Position numbers and translations under genes: made by a program. Under the pieces are notes generated by a model. That model was not told where the DNA came from. It did no database searches and saw only the letters and a list, made by a program, of their open reading frames with translations. Shown in pieces: positions 1 to 10,982 of a stretch of 64,000 nt of DNA; within the stretch, counting starts at the first letter, position 1; the number at the start of each line of letters is the position of its first letter. Source of the stretch: Botrytis cinerea B05.10 (lineage: Eukaryota; Ascomycota; Leotiomycetes; Helotiales; Sclerotiniaceae); NCBI RefSeq assembly GCF_000143535.2, contig NC_037321.1:868001-932000 (forward strand), in the 5' to 3' direction.

Positions 1-1
1 C

Positions 2-1019
2 GTATGCGATTTGCGGAGGATTCTGGATATTCTAAATCTAGAAGGGGGGAAGAGAAATGTATTCGTGGCGGTGGAGAGTTTATATAGTATGGATGGAGAT
101 CTATGTCCGCTACGCTCTGTGGTCGACACTGTCGAGGATATTTTTGGGTTGGGGGGAATTACTGAAAGAGGAAGAGGATATATTGTGGTAGATGAAGCAC
201 ATTCGACTGGTGTTTATGGACCAAGCGGTCGAGGACTCGTTTCTGAACTAGGGCTGGAGAAAAAGATATTCGCGAGGCTACATACTTTTGGAAAGGCACT
301 TGCAGGAAATGGTGGTATGTTATTCACCTCTCCTTTTCAATGGATTTCCCACTGTACACTCAATCTCGCCACCTAATGATGAATATACTAAAGAAAAAAT
401 AGCTATTATTCTAACTACCCCATTAACACGTCATTACCTCCTCAACTACGCACGACCCCTCATTTACAGCACTTCTCTCTCCACGCCCTCTCTCCTTCTA
501 ATCGCCTCAGCTTACTCTCTTCTTCTATCCTCCTCCACAGGCCCCCTCCAATCTCATGTTCGTTCTCTCTCACATCATTTCACGTACTTACTTTCCCAAC
601 TTCCTCATTCCCTCTACCTCAAACCACAACGCCAAAACCCCAAACCATACACGGAGGATCTAAATTGGACACCCATATTTTCTCTTCAAACACCTGAACC
701 CAGAGATCTAGCCGCTTTTTGTCAAAAATCGGGTTATAACGTAAGGCCAATAATGAGTCCGACAGTCAAGAAGGGAAGCGAAAGGGTGAGAGTTTGTTTA
801 CATGCTGGAAATTCTTTCGAGGAAATTGAGGGATTGGTACAGTGTGTTAAAGAGTGGATTGAGGTAATGGAAAAGAGAGTGAAGAGCCAAGTGGATGGGA
901 CTTTGGAGACTTTCCCTCCACCGATCTCTACTTCGACGGTGGATGTTCAAGGAAGCAACGGCGCCGATTTAGGTGCAAGCTTTCAAGGGAAAACTCCAAT
1001 AGAGAAAGCAAAGCTATAG
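2..1019 (+). CDS. bioF: 8-amino-7-oxononanoate synthase (KAPA synthase), 5'-partial
   Basis: PLP-dependent class II alpha-oxoamine synthase that condenses pimeloyl-CoA with alanine in the first committed step of biotin synthesis. The 5' end lies outside the window. Exons are <2..314 and 403..1019. The 88-nt intron has donor GTATGT and acceptor AATAG, and joining restores the typical GNGAIIL stretch. Visible family motifs are VDEAHSTGVYGPSGRG (PLP-ring Asp/His region) and HTFGKAL, whose Lys should form the Schiff base. The C-terminus ends in AKL, a PTS1 peroxisomal import tripeptide; fungal enzymes of this step are known to be peroxisomal. The next gene downstream on the same strand is biotin synthase, so this is a biotin gene pair. 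I am sure of the family and fairly sure of the splice sites. Confidence 0.9.
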
Positions 1020-1635
1020 GTCTACCGCGTGAAGAAGCCACATCTTGGTCAAACTTAAAATCTTCACACAACAACACAAAATTACGATAGAGCAAAGTAA
1101 GAAAAGCCAAGAATGTAGCCAAGTATCATCTGGAGCCAGCTATCAAACCAGGTATCATTTTCCGAAACAAAACTAGCAAATAACACGAGCCTAGAGCGGA
1201 AAATACCTTGAGATCTAAAACATTCCAAGAAACCTGCGAGCTTCTTCAACGGGGCGCTTAATAATGCGGACAAATGGATAATTAAAGTTCCAGTAGTTGT
1301 CACTCGGGTCTACGGGCCAATGTAGCAACCAAGAATTTTAGCGTCGGACCTCACACGTACCTATATGATTATTGCTACTCAAATCTCGCTTAGCATTTTC
1401 TCACAGGTAATCTCGTCTCTGAAATCTTTACTTTTCCAGCGTCTATTTAAAGAAGCATCTATCAATCAACCACCGCAATCCAACAGATTCCCAACAATCT
1501 ATCAGAGTCCAAATATCTCGGTGCTACTCCAAACGCCGATGCGATATCCGGAAGATCTTGACTACTTCTTACCTCGGCAATGCCAAGGATCATTCAGCCC
1601 AAGCTTCTGCACGGGCCGATCCACCTTCATGCCGT

Positions 1636-1745
1636 GACAGCGGGGAATTTCTCGCTTTGCCCCGCCAATCATCTGGGATAATTTTCAAAAGGACAATTCC
1701 CGGATATATAATTTGTTGAGGTGCCCCGCCGGATCATCTGGGGTT
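1636..1745. promoter_or_regulatory. Duplicated GC-box/ATCATCTGGG element upstream of biotin synthase
   Basis: Two near-identical blocks lie about 64 bp apart, at 1659-1677 and 1723-1743. Each reads GCCCCGCC followed by ATCATCTGGG. A third GCGGGG lies at 1640. All three GC boxes fit the SYGGRG consensus of CreA-type C2H2 repressors. The blocks are about 275-380 bp before the biotin synthase ATG. The role is inferred. The rest of 1020-2015 holds no other gene I can support. Confidence 0.35.
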
Positions 1746-2015
1746 ACATGAATGAGTTGTGTAAATAAACCCCTCACTTAGCTTGGTTTTGACGTTTGGC
1801 TTGTCTCCTTCCCGTTTGTCTTGTTGAGTCACGATTTGGTCTAGCTGGATGTTAGGTAGTAATGAGAGAGAAATCATTGGACAGTAGCTTGAGTTGGAAG
1901 TTGTAGATATCTTTCAGACTTTGGTTTCTTTTCTTTAATCTGTGTTACTTCACTTGATTCATCGAAGGTGAAGAGTGTGTTTACCTCCGTCAAATCCCTA
2001 TTTCACTCCAAAATC

Positions 2016-3405
2016 ATGGCCACCCTCAGGACCACCCTATTGCGTCCCCTCCGCTCCAACACCCACAAACTCCCATCTATCTCCCTTCCTCTCCGTTTCC
2101 AAGTCCTGAACTCTAAAAGCTACGGCACTGTATCATCTGTTCCTCCCCAAGCTACAGAGAACACTGTTACATCCCAAAAAGATGTTTACCAAGAAGCTCT
2201 CAATGCAACTGAGCCTCGCACGAACTGGACGCGAGAAGAAATCAAGACAATTTATGATAAACCATTGATGGAGTTATGTTGGGGGGCAGGTAGCTTGCAT
2301 AGGAAATTTCACATACCTGGAGCTATTCAGATGTGTACTTTGTTAAACATTAAAACGGGTGGTTGCTCAGAGGACTGTTCTTAGTGAGTTTTTTTTCAAT
2401 GTTGTTTTATATGCGTTATCACTGTCATTTTCATTTACGCTATATTCATGTGAATGAACGAATCTCTTAATTTCGTCTCGTATTTGTCCGCTATTTATTA
2501 GACCATAATGCTGACTTCCAAACCCTAGCTGCGCCCAGTCATCACGCTATCAAACCGGTCTCAAAGCTTCCAAAATGATATCCGTTGAATCCGTCCTCGC
2601 CGCTGCCCGTATCGCTAAGGACAATGGCAGCACCCGTTTCTGTATGGGAGCCGCCTGGCGCGATATGCGTGGTCGTAAAACCAATCTCAAAAATGTTAAA
2701 ACAATGGTTAGCGAAATCCGTGGCATGGGCATGGAAGTATGCGTTACTCTTGGAATGATTGATGCGGAGCAAGCTCAGGAACTCAAGGAAGCAGGTTTGA
2801 CTGCTTATAATCATAACGTGGATACTTCTAGAGATTTTTATCCAAAGGTCATTACAACGAGGAGTTATGATGAAAGATTGAACACGATTAAGAACGTTAG
2901 GGATGCAGGCATTAATGTTTGTACTGGAGGAATTTTGGGGCTGGGTGAAAATAAGAGTGATCATATCGGACTCTTGGAGACGGTGGCTACGTTACCTTCG
3001 CATCCGGAATCTTTTCCTGTGAACATGTTGGTAGCCATCAAAGGAACTCCACTGGAAGGAAACAAAAAGGTGGAATTTGAGAACATGTTGAGAATGGTAG
3101 CCACAGCTCGAATCGTCATGCCAAAAACCATCGTACGATTGGCAGCCGGAAGAGGAGAATTGAGCGAAGAACAGCAAGTTCTATGCTTCATGGCCGGTGC
3201 CAACGCTGTATTCACCGGCGAGAAGATGTTAACAACTCCTGCCGTTGGATGGGGAGTTGACTCCGTCGTTTTCAACAGATGGGGCTTACGCCCCATGGAA
3301 AGTTTCGAAGTTGATGCTTTGAAAAACGACAAGCCAGCTGCGGTCTCGACTACAGAGATCCCGGTGGAGGAAAGTAAGGCAGAAATGCCTGGGACTGTTG
3401 CATGA
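2016..3405 (+). CDS. bioB: Biotin synthase (radical SAM), mitochondrial
   Basis: Inserts sulfur into dethiobiotin, the last step of biotin synthesis, using a [4Fe-4S] radical-SAM cluster and an auxiliary Fe-S cluster. Exons are 2016..2383 and 2529..3405, giving 414 aa. The 145-nt intron splits a Tyr codon inside the radical-SAM motif: exon 1 ends in GGCSEDCS and exon 2 continues with YCAQS, giving CxxxCxxC at Cys117, Cys121 and Cys124. Later blocks such as FCMGAAWRDMRGR, YNHNVDTSRDFYPKV and RLAAGRGE are typical of the family. The first 60 or so residues are rich in Arg, Ser and Thr and poor in acidic residues, like a mitochondrial presequence. I chose the ATG at 2016 because the earlier in-frame extension has no ATG. 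It follows the KAPA synthase gene by 1 kb on the same strand. Confidence 0.96.
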
Positions 3406-4681
3406 TTGATTGTTTGATTTGGATACCCCATGGCGTTTGGTGCGCTCATCACATCGATTTTATCTAAGGAGATAGTATTCGAACAATGGAAGTGCTGTTA
3501 CGCCACCATTGGGATCGGCGTATTGGACTGAGATCGACTATACCGCGAAAATGTTTTGCGCTATCGTGTGTTGTCGTCTCGTGGGATTCAGCGTTGATTT
3601 GTTTCTTCATTTTGGTTGTGTTTGAAGTGATGGGACGGTTATATAGATAAGAAGAATATATATACATCTGTGGTTAACAGAAGATCAGTTCCTTGAAACC
3701 GTGAATACGATCACAATTACGAGGTAGCATAGAATGACGGCCCGGTACCTCAAGAATTTCGCCAACTCGTCCTTCACTTGGAAAGAACCTACGAGTATAC
3801 TGCATACCAAATTAAAAGTATATAGAAGTAAAATTGCAAGCTTCTCAAAGGCTGGCTATGTGGATCGAACACACTTAAAGCGAAACTACCAACGAAAGGC
3901 ACAAACTCTCCCGGTAGTCCTTTCCTGATCGTAGTCTTCAACATCACCAAATAACATCAGAGAAGTAGATGCTAACCTTCAAATCCCAAACCGAGTTTCC
4001 AGAATCAATCTGTGTAATCGAAACCCCTCGTCAAATAAGAGAAGAGATAAACGACATATCTCTCAAGCCGGTTCTGATAATCCCATTACTTGCAAATCGT
4101 TAGCTCAAAATCTAACTTCATCGACCCGAGAACACTCCCGGTGAGATACCGGTGATTATGTGACATGAATGCTGAAGAGGAAGAGTAACCGAGGAGGTGC
4201 TTTATACACCTACTCAAGTAAGACCTCTACTAAGTGTCCAACTAAGAGTTATGTTCTTATATATATGGACAAACAACAAATGCAATCCAGTATTCTTCTC
4301 TTTTCTGGAACTTCGTGATTTGTCTCCCAATCAGCCCTAAGAATAATTTGTCCACTTGTCTCGGAAAAAGGCCATGTATTGTATATGGATGGTAGGTATG
4401 AAATATACTTTGATTTCCGTACAGAATAAAAAGCTAGTTAATACTTCCAATTCTTCCACCTGTATACTTATGTTTTCACATAGCAATGGGGATATGAGTA
4501 TCCAGGGCCGTTTCCAATCATCTCTATTTGTGGTTTCTATACAATACGTAAGTAATACGGTCAGTGGTTTTGTACTGAAAATATGCAAGTTGCACCCAAC
4601 ACCGTGCCCTAACGCCTGGCTTCCCCTCCCATTTTGTCAAAACTAATTCTTGTACAACGGTCTATTTCAAAAAGTTACTCA
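3406..4681. other. Gene-free interval
   Basis: Convergent 3' region between biotin synthase and the transporter gene. Only short, non-conserved open frames are present. A B-box-like sequence around 3861 on the minus strand lacks the rest of a tRNA. I see no other feature. Confidence 0.5.
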
Positions 4682-5939
4682 TCAAACAGGTAGCACCCGT
4701 TTCCCCTTCGCATCCTGCTGCTGTTTTCCTTCTAACCACGCCCCTAGAATACCGCCTGAGCATCCTATCACGATAGCGGATACACTGCCCATGTTTATCA
4801 GATTTGAATACATATACATTCCTAGCAAGGCTATTGCCATTTTACTCGAAGCTTCAACGATCGAATGGAAACTTGACGATGATTTTCGAACAATTGCATT
4901 TGAATAGAATAATACAGGGAAGACTCCAAAGCAGGTATAAATTATGGCCCAGATAGTCGATGTTCGTATGGAAGATGGGAAACAATCATTCATGTTCTCG
5001 TCGGAGAAATCCTCGATGATGAAGGAAAGCGCTGATGCGATGATAAATATAAGCATATGGTTATATAGGAAAACTAAAAAATGTCAGTCAGCCATCCCCG
5101 AGTTCTTACAAGGAGAGAAGTCATACTATCCCATTGACCAAATTTGAGATTTGGCACAATCTTTGCCTTCCATGCTTCATACGTGCTGTACAATAGAAGA
5201 TGTATGACCATGAAAATATATCCAAGAAATAATATCATGACAGGGTCTTGAGGTTCTAATGTTTGTTCAAGTCGGCGGTCTCCATAGCTTGCTTCTGCAT
5301 GTGCGTTTTCCACAATGACTGATATTATTATGCCGGAGAATATTAGGAGATAAGATTTAAATGCGAACGGAGGGATCGGTGTTCCGAACAGTATGCTGTC
5401 GACATAGGGGACTGTGAAAATGGTCGTAGTAGAAAGAAGGATGTACGTAGGTAATGATAGACATTGAAGCGCTTTGTAAGATATGTAATTTGAGACGAGG
5501 AGTAACACAGCAAGAGGAAGCCCTGTATAGAATTCGAGTTAGCATCTGCAATTTCCGATTCGTTCAGATCGCGCAACGCATACAAGTCTTCAATTTTTGG
5601 AACTCTAGCCCTGCTAATTCCGTAAGATATCCGCCCCTTTTCAATAACCATATCACTGCGAGAGCAGTTCCTGACTATTGAGACCCCAATGTCAGTTTGC
5701 GCACCATCCCAAGGCACAAAGCTTTTGTTAAATCAACATACCTGAAGCGCCAATAAGAAGAAGTTCAAATTCCAGTATTGACCTGAGACAGCATATTTCA
5801 GAATTAAAGCCAGCAGGGCACTAAAACTTCCGTATGCCACCACATCGATCCATTTTCCCGATTCTCCCCCCCTTCTCCTCGCAGGTAAATATCGATCCTT
5901 CTCCTTTTCTTTGCCCTTCGAATAGCCATTCATCGTCAT
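4682..5939 (-). CDS. DMT-superfamily nucleotide-sugar (GDP-mannose-like) transporter
   Basis: Four exons on the complement: 5742..5939, 5584..5674, 5127..5522 and 4682..5073, giving 358 aa. Introns are 67, 61 and 53 nt with donors GTATGT, GTATGC and GTATGA, and the frame is kept at every junction. The product has about ten hydrophobic segments. The blocks WLPLAVLLLVSNYISYKALQ and a C-terminal stretch ending GSVSAIVIGCSGGILGAW align by eye with Vrg4/Gmt-type Golgi antiporters. Where GDP-mannose transporters carry GALNK, this protein has EASSKM, so the substrate may differ. The start at 5939 (MTMNGYSKG) is the first in-frame ATG. The frame stays open upstream to a CAATTGCAG acceptor near 6043, so an extra 5' exon is possible. 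Confidence 0.75.
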
Positions 5940-6598
5940 CGGTTTTCCGCGGGATATGTTCTTCTTCTTCGATGGATAGTTGGTGTCACACTCATAGTAC
6001 AGGACTGCCCCATGAAATCCTGTCCTCAATCTATCCTCCTGCAATTGAGATGGTTTGGGTGGGTGGTTAGGTTTGTTGCGTCTGTAAGGAACAACGAGAT
6101 AACAATTAAGGATCGAAGAAACGGTGCCAAGAGGGAAGCTCAGACTGGCGGGCCGAAATTTCGCGTAGGTTAAGCTTGTGGTGCGGTGGTGCGAGCGCTG
6201 TGGTTGAGGACCCTGAATATTAGTAATCCGGCATGTGTTGAATTCAATCGCGGTGCTCTAGATCCTTACGGAATGGAGCACACGTTGGTTAAAACTGGAA
6301 GGCAAGTTCGAAGTTGGAAGTTAGAAGTTGGAAGTCATGTAACTCGGAATTCATGTATCAAGAGTTGCTATCTGATGTCGACAGTCTGAAGAGAGAGCAA
6401 CAGTCACATGTTTGTTGATTAGGTAAGCCACAGAAATCTATCAATCAGCGTTTACTCAGAGTCACTAGTATCACGATGCACTCGCTTTACAATATAGTCA
6501 ATGGATTCTTTGGGCATTCTCCTTCATTTCTTAGCTGTTATACAGTTACTTTGGCTTGGCTACCTATTCATCTGATTGATCTTGACTGGCCTCGCATA
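5940..6598. other. Gene-free interval
   Basis: Possible 5' leader or upstream exon of the transporter near 5940-6060. Around 6300-6335 there is a short imperfect repeat of AGTTGGAAGTT. Nothing else is supported. Confidence 0.4.
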
Positions 6599-7375
6599 TC
6601 ATACAGAACTCGCTGTTGGACGCCGCATTCTCCCTTCAATGATGTTTACAGCCATTTCGTTTCTTGACGGTTGGTCCAAGGCCAACCACTCATCTAACCT
6701 CCTGCATTCGAAGCATAACTCATCCCCCTGTTGAGGAACTCTGATTATGATCTCGGGAATCATGGTTCTACGATCTTTACGATTTTGTCTTACGAAATAT
6801 CGCCTGAGTCCTTCTTTACAGAGCACTCGTTCCGTGATGTCCTGCAATCGATGCTTTCGAGAACATTGTAGGTCTTGGACTATGAATGTCTGCACATCAC
6901 AGAATGGAAAAGGCAATCTATTGCCGTGATGAAGTTCCAAGTATCTATCTATATCGACCAAGGGTGGTCTAATTTCGCAAATCCTGGCAGAGCATTGGAT
7001 AGAATTTACAATTTCTTTGTCCGTGGACAACGATGCCATAAATAAGTCGAAAAAGTCCTTAAACAATACCGAGTCCTGTTGGGTGTTGAAGAATATCACA
7101 TGATCATAAGGGCGCGTCAACCTCTTGTAGACTTTCTTGGCTTCGTTATGGCTCAGCCAGTTAATACCAAGTAGTACCTTGGAAATCTCAATCTCGTCTT
7201 CGTGGAACAGTTTCCAAGTTACATCATGGACAACAGGGTCTGCAATGGCCTCTTTCCAGATAAGAAGCTGAAGTTCTTCTGGGAGCATCGAGAAGTTGCT
7301 GAACGTGTCACCTATCGTCAACTTTCCGAAAGCTTCACACAGTGAGTCCATATCTGATGCAAATTTATATGACAT
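6599..7375 (-). CDS. 2EXR domain protein with C-terminal CxxC module
   Basis: Single-exon gene of 258 aa starting at the ATG at 7375. Residues about 28-110 look like the fungal 2EXR (F-box-like) domain, with the signature F-x2-LPEELQ-x2-IW near residue 29 and a later conserved hydrophobic block. The function of 2EXR proteins is largely unknown, and they expand strongly in Leotiomycetes. The C-terminal third carries FIVQDLQC, then a Tyr/Phe/Arg-rich helix, then an IPEIIIR strand and CFEC. The same order occurs in the genes at 8181 and 10983, so all three are related. No signal peptide or membrane segment is visible. The family call rests on motif reading only. Confidence 0.7.
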   Translation of the reverse strand: MSYKFASDMDSLCEAFGKLTIGDTFSNFSMLPEELQLLIWKEAIADPVVHDVTWKLFHEDEIEISKVLLGINWLSHNEAKKVYKRLTRPYDHVIFFNTQQDSVLFKDFFDLFMASLSTDKEIVNSIQCSARICEIRPPLVDIDRYLELHHGNRLPFPFCDVQTFIVQDLQCSRKHRLQDITERVLCKEGLRRYFVRQNRKDRRTMIPEIIIRVPQQGDELCFECRRLDEWLALDQPSRNEMAVNIIEGRMRRPTASSV

Positions 7376-8180
7376 TATTGATGGGTTAATCTTTTCTTTT
7401 CTGTAGTATGTTCAAAGCGATGTTCTGGGAAAGAAAAATTGGGTTGCTTCCAGACGCATTGTATTTATGTATGGGAAAAGTCGTTGTTCTTTACATGATC
7501 AGCTTGCAGAACACATAATCAATACATAAGAACAGGCTTCAATTTATTGGCAGATATGGTCTAGCAGGTATACAGGATAGGACTCAAACTAGCCACTAAG
7601 CCGATCGAAATCATCCAGACATGAAGAAATGCACCCTCTTACTTTTTGATTTGTTTGATATATCGCAAAGAAATATCTGCTTTTCCATAAGCAAGACCTG
7701 CGGACATTCGTCAGAACGACGTAATGGATGCATCTCATTATAGTAGATGAGCCAGTAGCATCAAAAGTAAGCTCTGTTTAGATGCTATTTCGTGAGACTT
7801 TGATTATTTGGCTTCAATTGGAATACCTGTCATTTGATAGTTGAGGGAATGACACAGGGACACTCATCAGTCTTGAATAGGCCAAGGTAATACAGAACAA
7901 TTGGGAGTCGGCGGACTTTGAAATGGTGGATAATGCTGTTGAAAGTGTGCACAAAAGAGATTCTTTGTCCGAATCGAGGGCAGGCACGATATCGTTTTCT
8001 GAACATGTAACTAACAACACTCGCCCAAGGACTATAGATACCGCACCCCCAGCTTTCGGGTTTGACTTCTAAGATATCAAGCAGATACTTGAGAATTCAA
8101 TTCAAGAGTACACTGAGGCTAAATTTCTACATTCAGATAGCAATTTACCAAAAATAGTACCAACCTAGAATAAGCACAAA
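7376..8180. other. Shared divergent upstream region of two 2EXR-cluster genes
   Basis: Intergenic DNA between the head-to-head genes at 7375 (minus) and 8181 (plus). No conserved ORF or repeat is seen; promoter function is assumed from the layout. Confidence 0.4.
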
Positions 8181-8843
8181 ATGTCTTCCAGAATACTACA
8201 AGAGCGGGAAGAGGAGAAAATCACTACAGATTTGTTCCAAGACTTGTTCAGAACTTCACTACAACGCCAAGATGAAAATCAAGTCAACAAGGTCGGCGAA
8301 GGAGAGACGAGTCTCTTCGTCACCCAAAACGAGGATATTCAACATTCGATCTACAGTGAGATTCTGGCACCAGAAACTGAAGGATCGACAGATGATTTCG
8401 ATTTCAGCCTTTACGCAAGATATCCAACCTATACAGTCGAGGCTCTTGGTGAGAACATACACCAAATTGAATCCATTACAATGCCATCCAGAATCATTCC
8501 AGGTTTCGATCAGGGTACACGACCTAGCATGGCCCTCCTGCAATACCTCAGAGAATGGCATCAAGAGCACGAGGAACCCTTTCCTTTTCATAAGCTGACA
8601 CACTGCATTATCGAAGATCCTTCTTGTATCCCCGCATCCACAGGCCATAGATTGTTCTCATCTGATTATTGTACATATGTACGTCAACAAGTCGTAGAAT
8701 TTTTTCGAGAAGAAAATCGACGACACCCTGAAGTCAGGATTCCCAGAGTGATTGCTTACTCCCAGAAAACAGGAACTGGCAGATGCAGCGATTGCATTGC
8801 AGAAATCAGACGAAGACGGCTAGGACGATTGTTAGGACATTAG
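8181..8843 (+). CDS. 2EXR-cluster paralogue lacking the 2EXR domain
   Basis: Single-exon ORF of 220 aa starting at ATG 8181. The N-terminal 100 residues are charged and match nothing I know; the LPxEL...IW signature of 2EXR is absent. The C-terminal half (about 125-215) has the module seen in its neighbours: FPFHKLTHCIIED, a Tyr/Arg-rich helix ending EFFREENRR, then VRIPRVIAY and CSDC. It therefore looks like a truncated or remodelled member of the same family. It is head to head with the gene at 7375. I cannot assign a biochemical function. The clean length and conserved module argue that it is coding. Confidence 0.6.
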   Translation: MSSRILQEREEEKITTDLFQDLFRTSLQRQDENQVNKVGEGETSLFVTQNEDIQHSIYSEILAPETEGSTDDFDFSLYARYPTYTVEALGENIHQIESITMPSRIIPGFDQGTRPSMALLQYLREWHQEHEEPFPFHKLTHCIIEDPSCIPASTGHRLFSSDYCTYVRQQVVEFFREENRRHPEVRIPRVIAYSQKTGTGRCSDCIAEIRRRRLGRLLGH

Positions 8844-10982
8844 TTAGAAGAGGGCAGTTCCATCTTCTGACTGTGTCTCGCATTTCAAATCCCCGATCTA
8901 TCAGCCTGTGTTTCAGCCTTGAGCATCTTTCCTTACTATTTCATAGGCTCCCATTATCTTTCCTTACTCTTTCCTTGGCTCCGAGCAACCTTTGTTACTA
9001 TTCCCTTGCCTTCTTTGAGTCACAATTCATTTCCTTTTCCATCATTACAATCTTTTCTGTGCCCTTGATTTTTCCTCCGACTTTCTTCTCCTGTATATCA
9101 AAACATAGTGACCTTGATATGAAGTGATGCTGATACTGTGCCTAAGTTGAAGCCCCGTTGTAAGATGTGAATAACATGCAGAAAACAACAACTCAAAACA
9201 GCTTAAGGGGCGCGAAGGCTTCGCCATAACATGCGTCCACTCACAAATCCTGTCAGATAACCGATCAAAAAGAAACTTCACTCCAAATCGGTCTCTTTGC
9301 AAGGTCTTAATTCTAATGATTATCTGAGTACATCATCATTCCCTTGAGCATCATTACTGATTCGGAACATGTGTTATGGTTCATTCCAATAAATTGAAGA
9401 GCCGGCTTGAAGATAATAAAAGCATATCTGATTGAAATCCGCGCAGAACCCAATACATCACAATTCAATTTTCCAATTCCCTCAACTTACTCGACTCAAT
9501 TCCTACCTGGGTTTCGAAACTCTTCTCCTCTACTCTCTCCTTCCAAAAGTGACCTAAGTTCCTATCTTTCCCCTTCCTGATGGAAGTGGAAGACGTTTTA
9601 TTGCGAATTCAATTTCGAGAATAAATAATATCATCTGAAGTCAATCCGATATTACTACACAATGGTCCAATTTTTGTTCCCGCTTAATTACCGTCTTGAT
9701 CAGCTTAGAGTTTTTTATCTTCTATCTGTCTTCATTCACTGTTCTCTCTTCTCTTTTATAAGTTCGACGACTTCATCTTCTCTTCAATCTGAGGAGATGA
9801 AAAGGATCTGTACACGCTAACCATTACACGCCTCTTTCGTCATGATCTACCAAATTCGATCCTGTTTCTGCAGGAAAGTTACATATCTCTTCTCATACAG
9901 TCTAAACGATGCTCAGCATTGTCCCCTCAACGCCCGAATGAGATTAGACTGAAGTTTGAACCAAAACTTTACCTACCACTCAATCAACGCTTTTCTAACC
10001 TCTCTTTTTGGAGGGATCTCAACGCATTTCTGAAACTCATTTTATTAGGCATGCCTTCGAATTCTACCTACTTCGCGAAGTTGACTTTCTTTGTTGATCC
10101 TTTGTTGATTCATTGTCATCATCTCCGCTAGCCCTATCATACCTTTTCTTATTGCAAGAGCAATTTATCAGTGAGCGTTGGGGGGCATCTTCCGACCTAG
10201 GCCAGCAGGCAAAGTCTTCATCTAAAATCACTAGTAGGTCGGACCATGTACAAGTTAGCAGCTAACCGACCACTTCAGAAATCTGAAAGATTGTGTGCGT
10301 TTAAGAGATACGGAAGCGGAAATTTTTGTTTTCAAAGTGCTATTCCGCAGAAGAAGTCACGAAAATAATTCTTGAAAAGGCGGGGGAAACAGAATTCTAT
10401 TTTCATTGTCCGGCAATTTCACCACTAATTAACATTCAGGTTTCTGATTAGCTGGCAGCTAATCCGTGAGAGTGGGCAAAGGTGATGGTTCTTTTCCAAC
10501 GAGTTGACTAAGAGTCGAAAGCTAGCTGATAGTCAATCAGCTGACGGGTCAGCCGCTTTGTGTCTCGCCTAGTTTCAATTCTCAATGATATTCTTGGAAC
10601 ATAGTACAATCAACAAAGAAAGAGAACAGCTATTGGAAATTCACTGCTCTGCGCTCTTGTTCTGTATTTGTTGTGAGTACTTCTTTCTTTTTTCTTTAGA
10701 ATCACCACTATACCTTGTCCAACGGCTTTGTCCTCTCGTCCCTGACCAAATATAGGACAAAGTTAAGCGCAAATAGACCGATACAGAGATCGCACACCTC
10801 TAAAACAACAATGCTACAGATATCTGGACGAGATATAAAAGCAAGTTCTTTTTATGTAAATCATGGCCATATAAATTCACTCAGGCACACAGTTCACTGT
10901 AAGCTCATTCAACCCAAAGAAAGACTACAGTTCGTGTTTTACGACACATCCACCTCAACAAAATCAAAGCTAATTACACAAG
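8844..10982. other. Gene-free interval
   Basis: About 2.1 kb with pyrimidine-rich stretches (8900-9110 and 9450-9600) and only short open frames. Around 10,250-10,560 several GCTAGC/CAGCTAAC/TCAGCTGA blocks recur loosely and may be degraded repeat DNA. No gene is supported. Confidence 0.4.

Noticed and set aside
3845..3900. Minus-strand tRNA candidate with GTTCGATCC-like B box and a 5-bp T stem
   Set aside because: No matching acceptor stem or A box within tRNA distance upstream.
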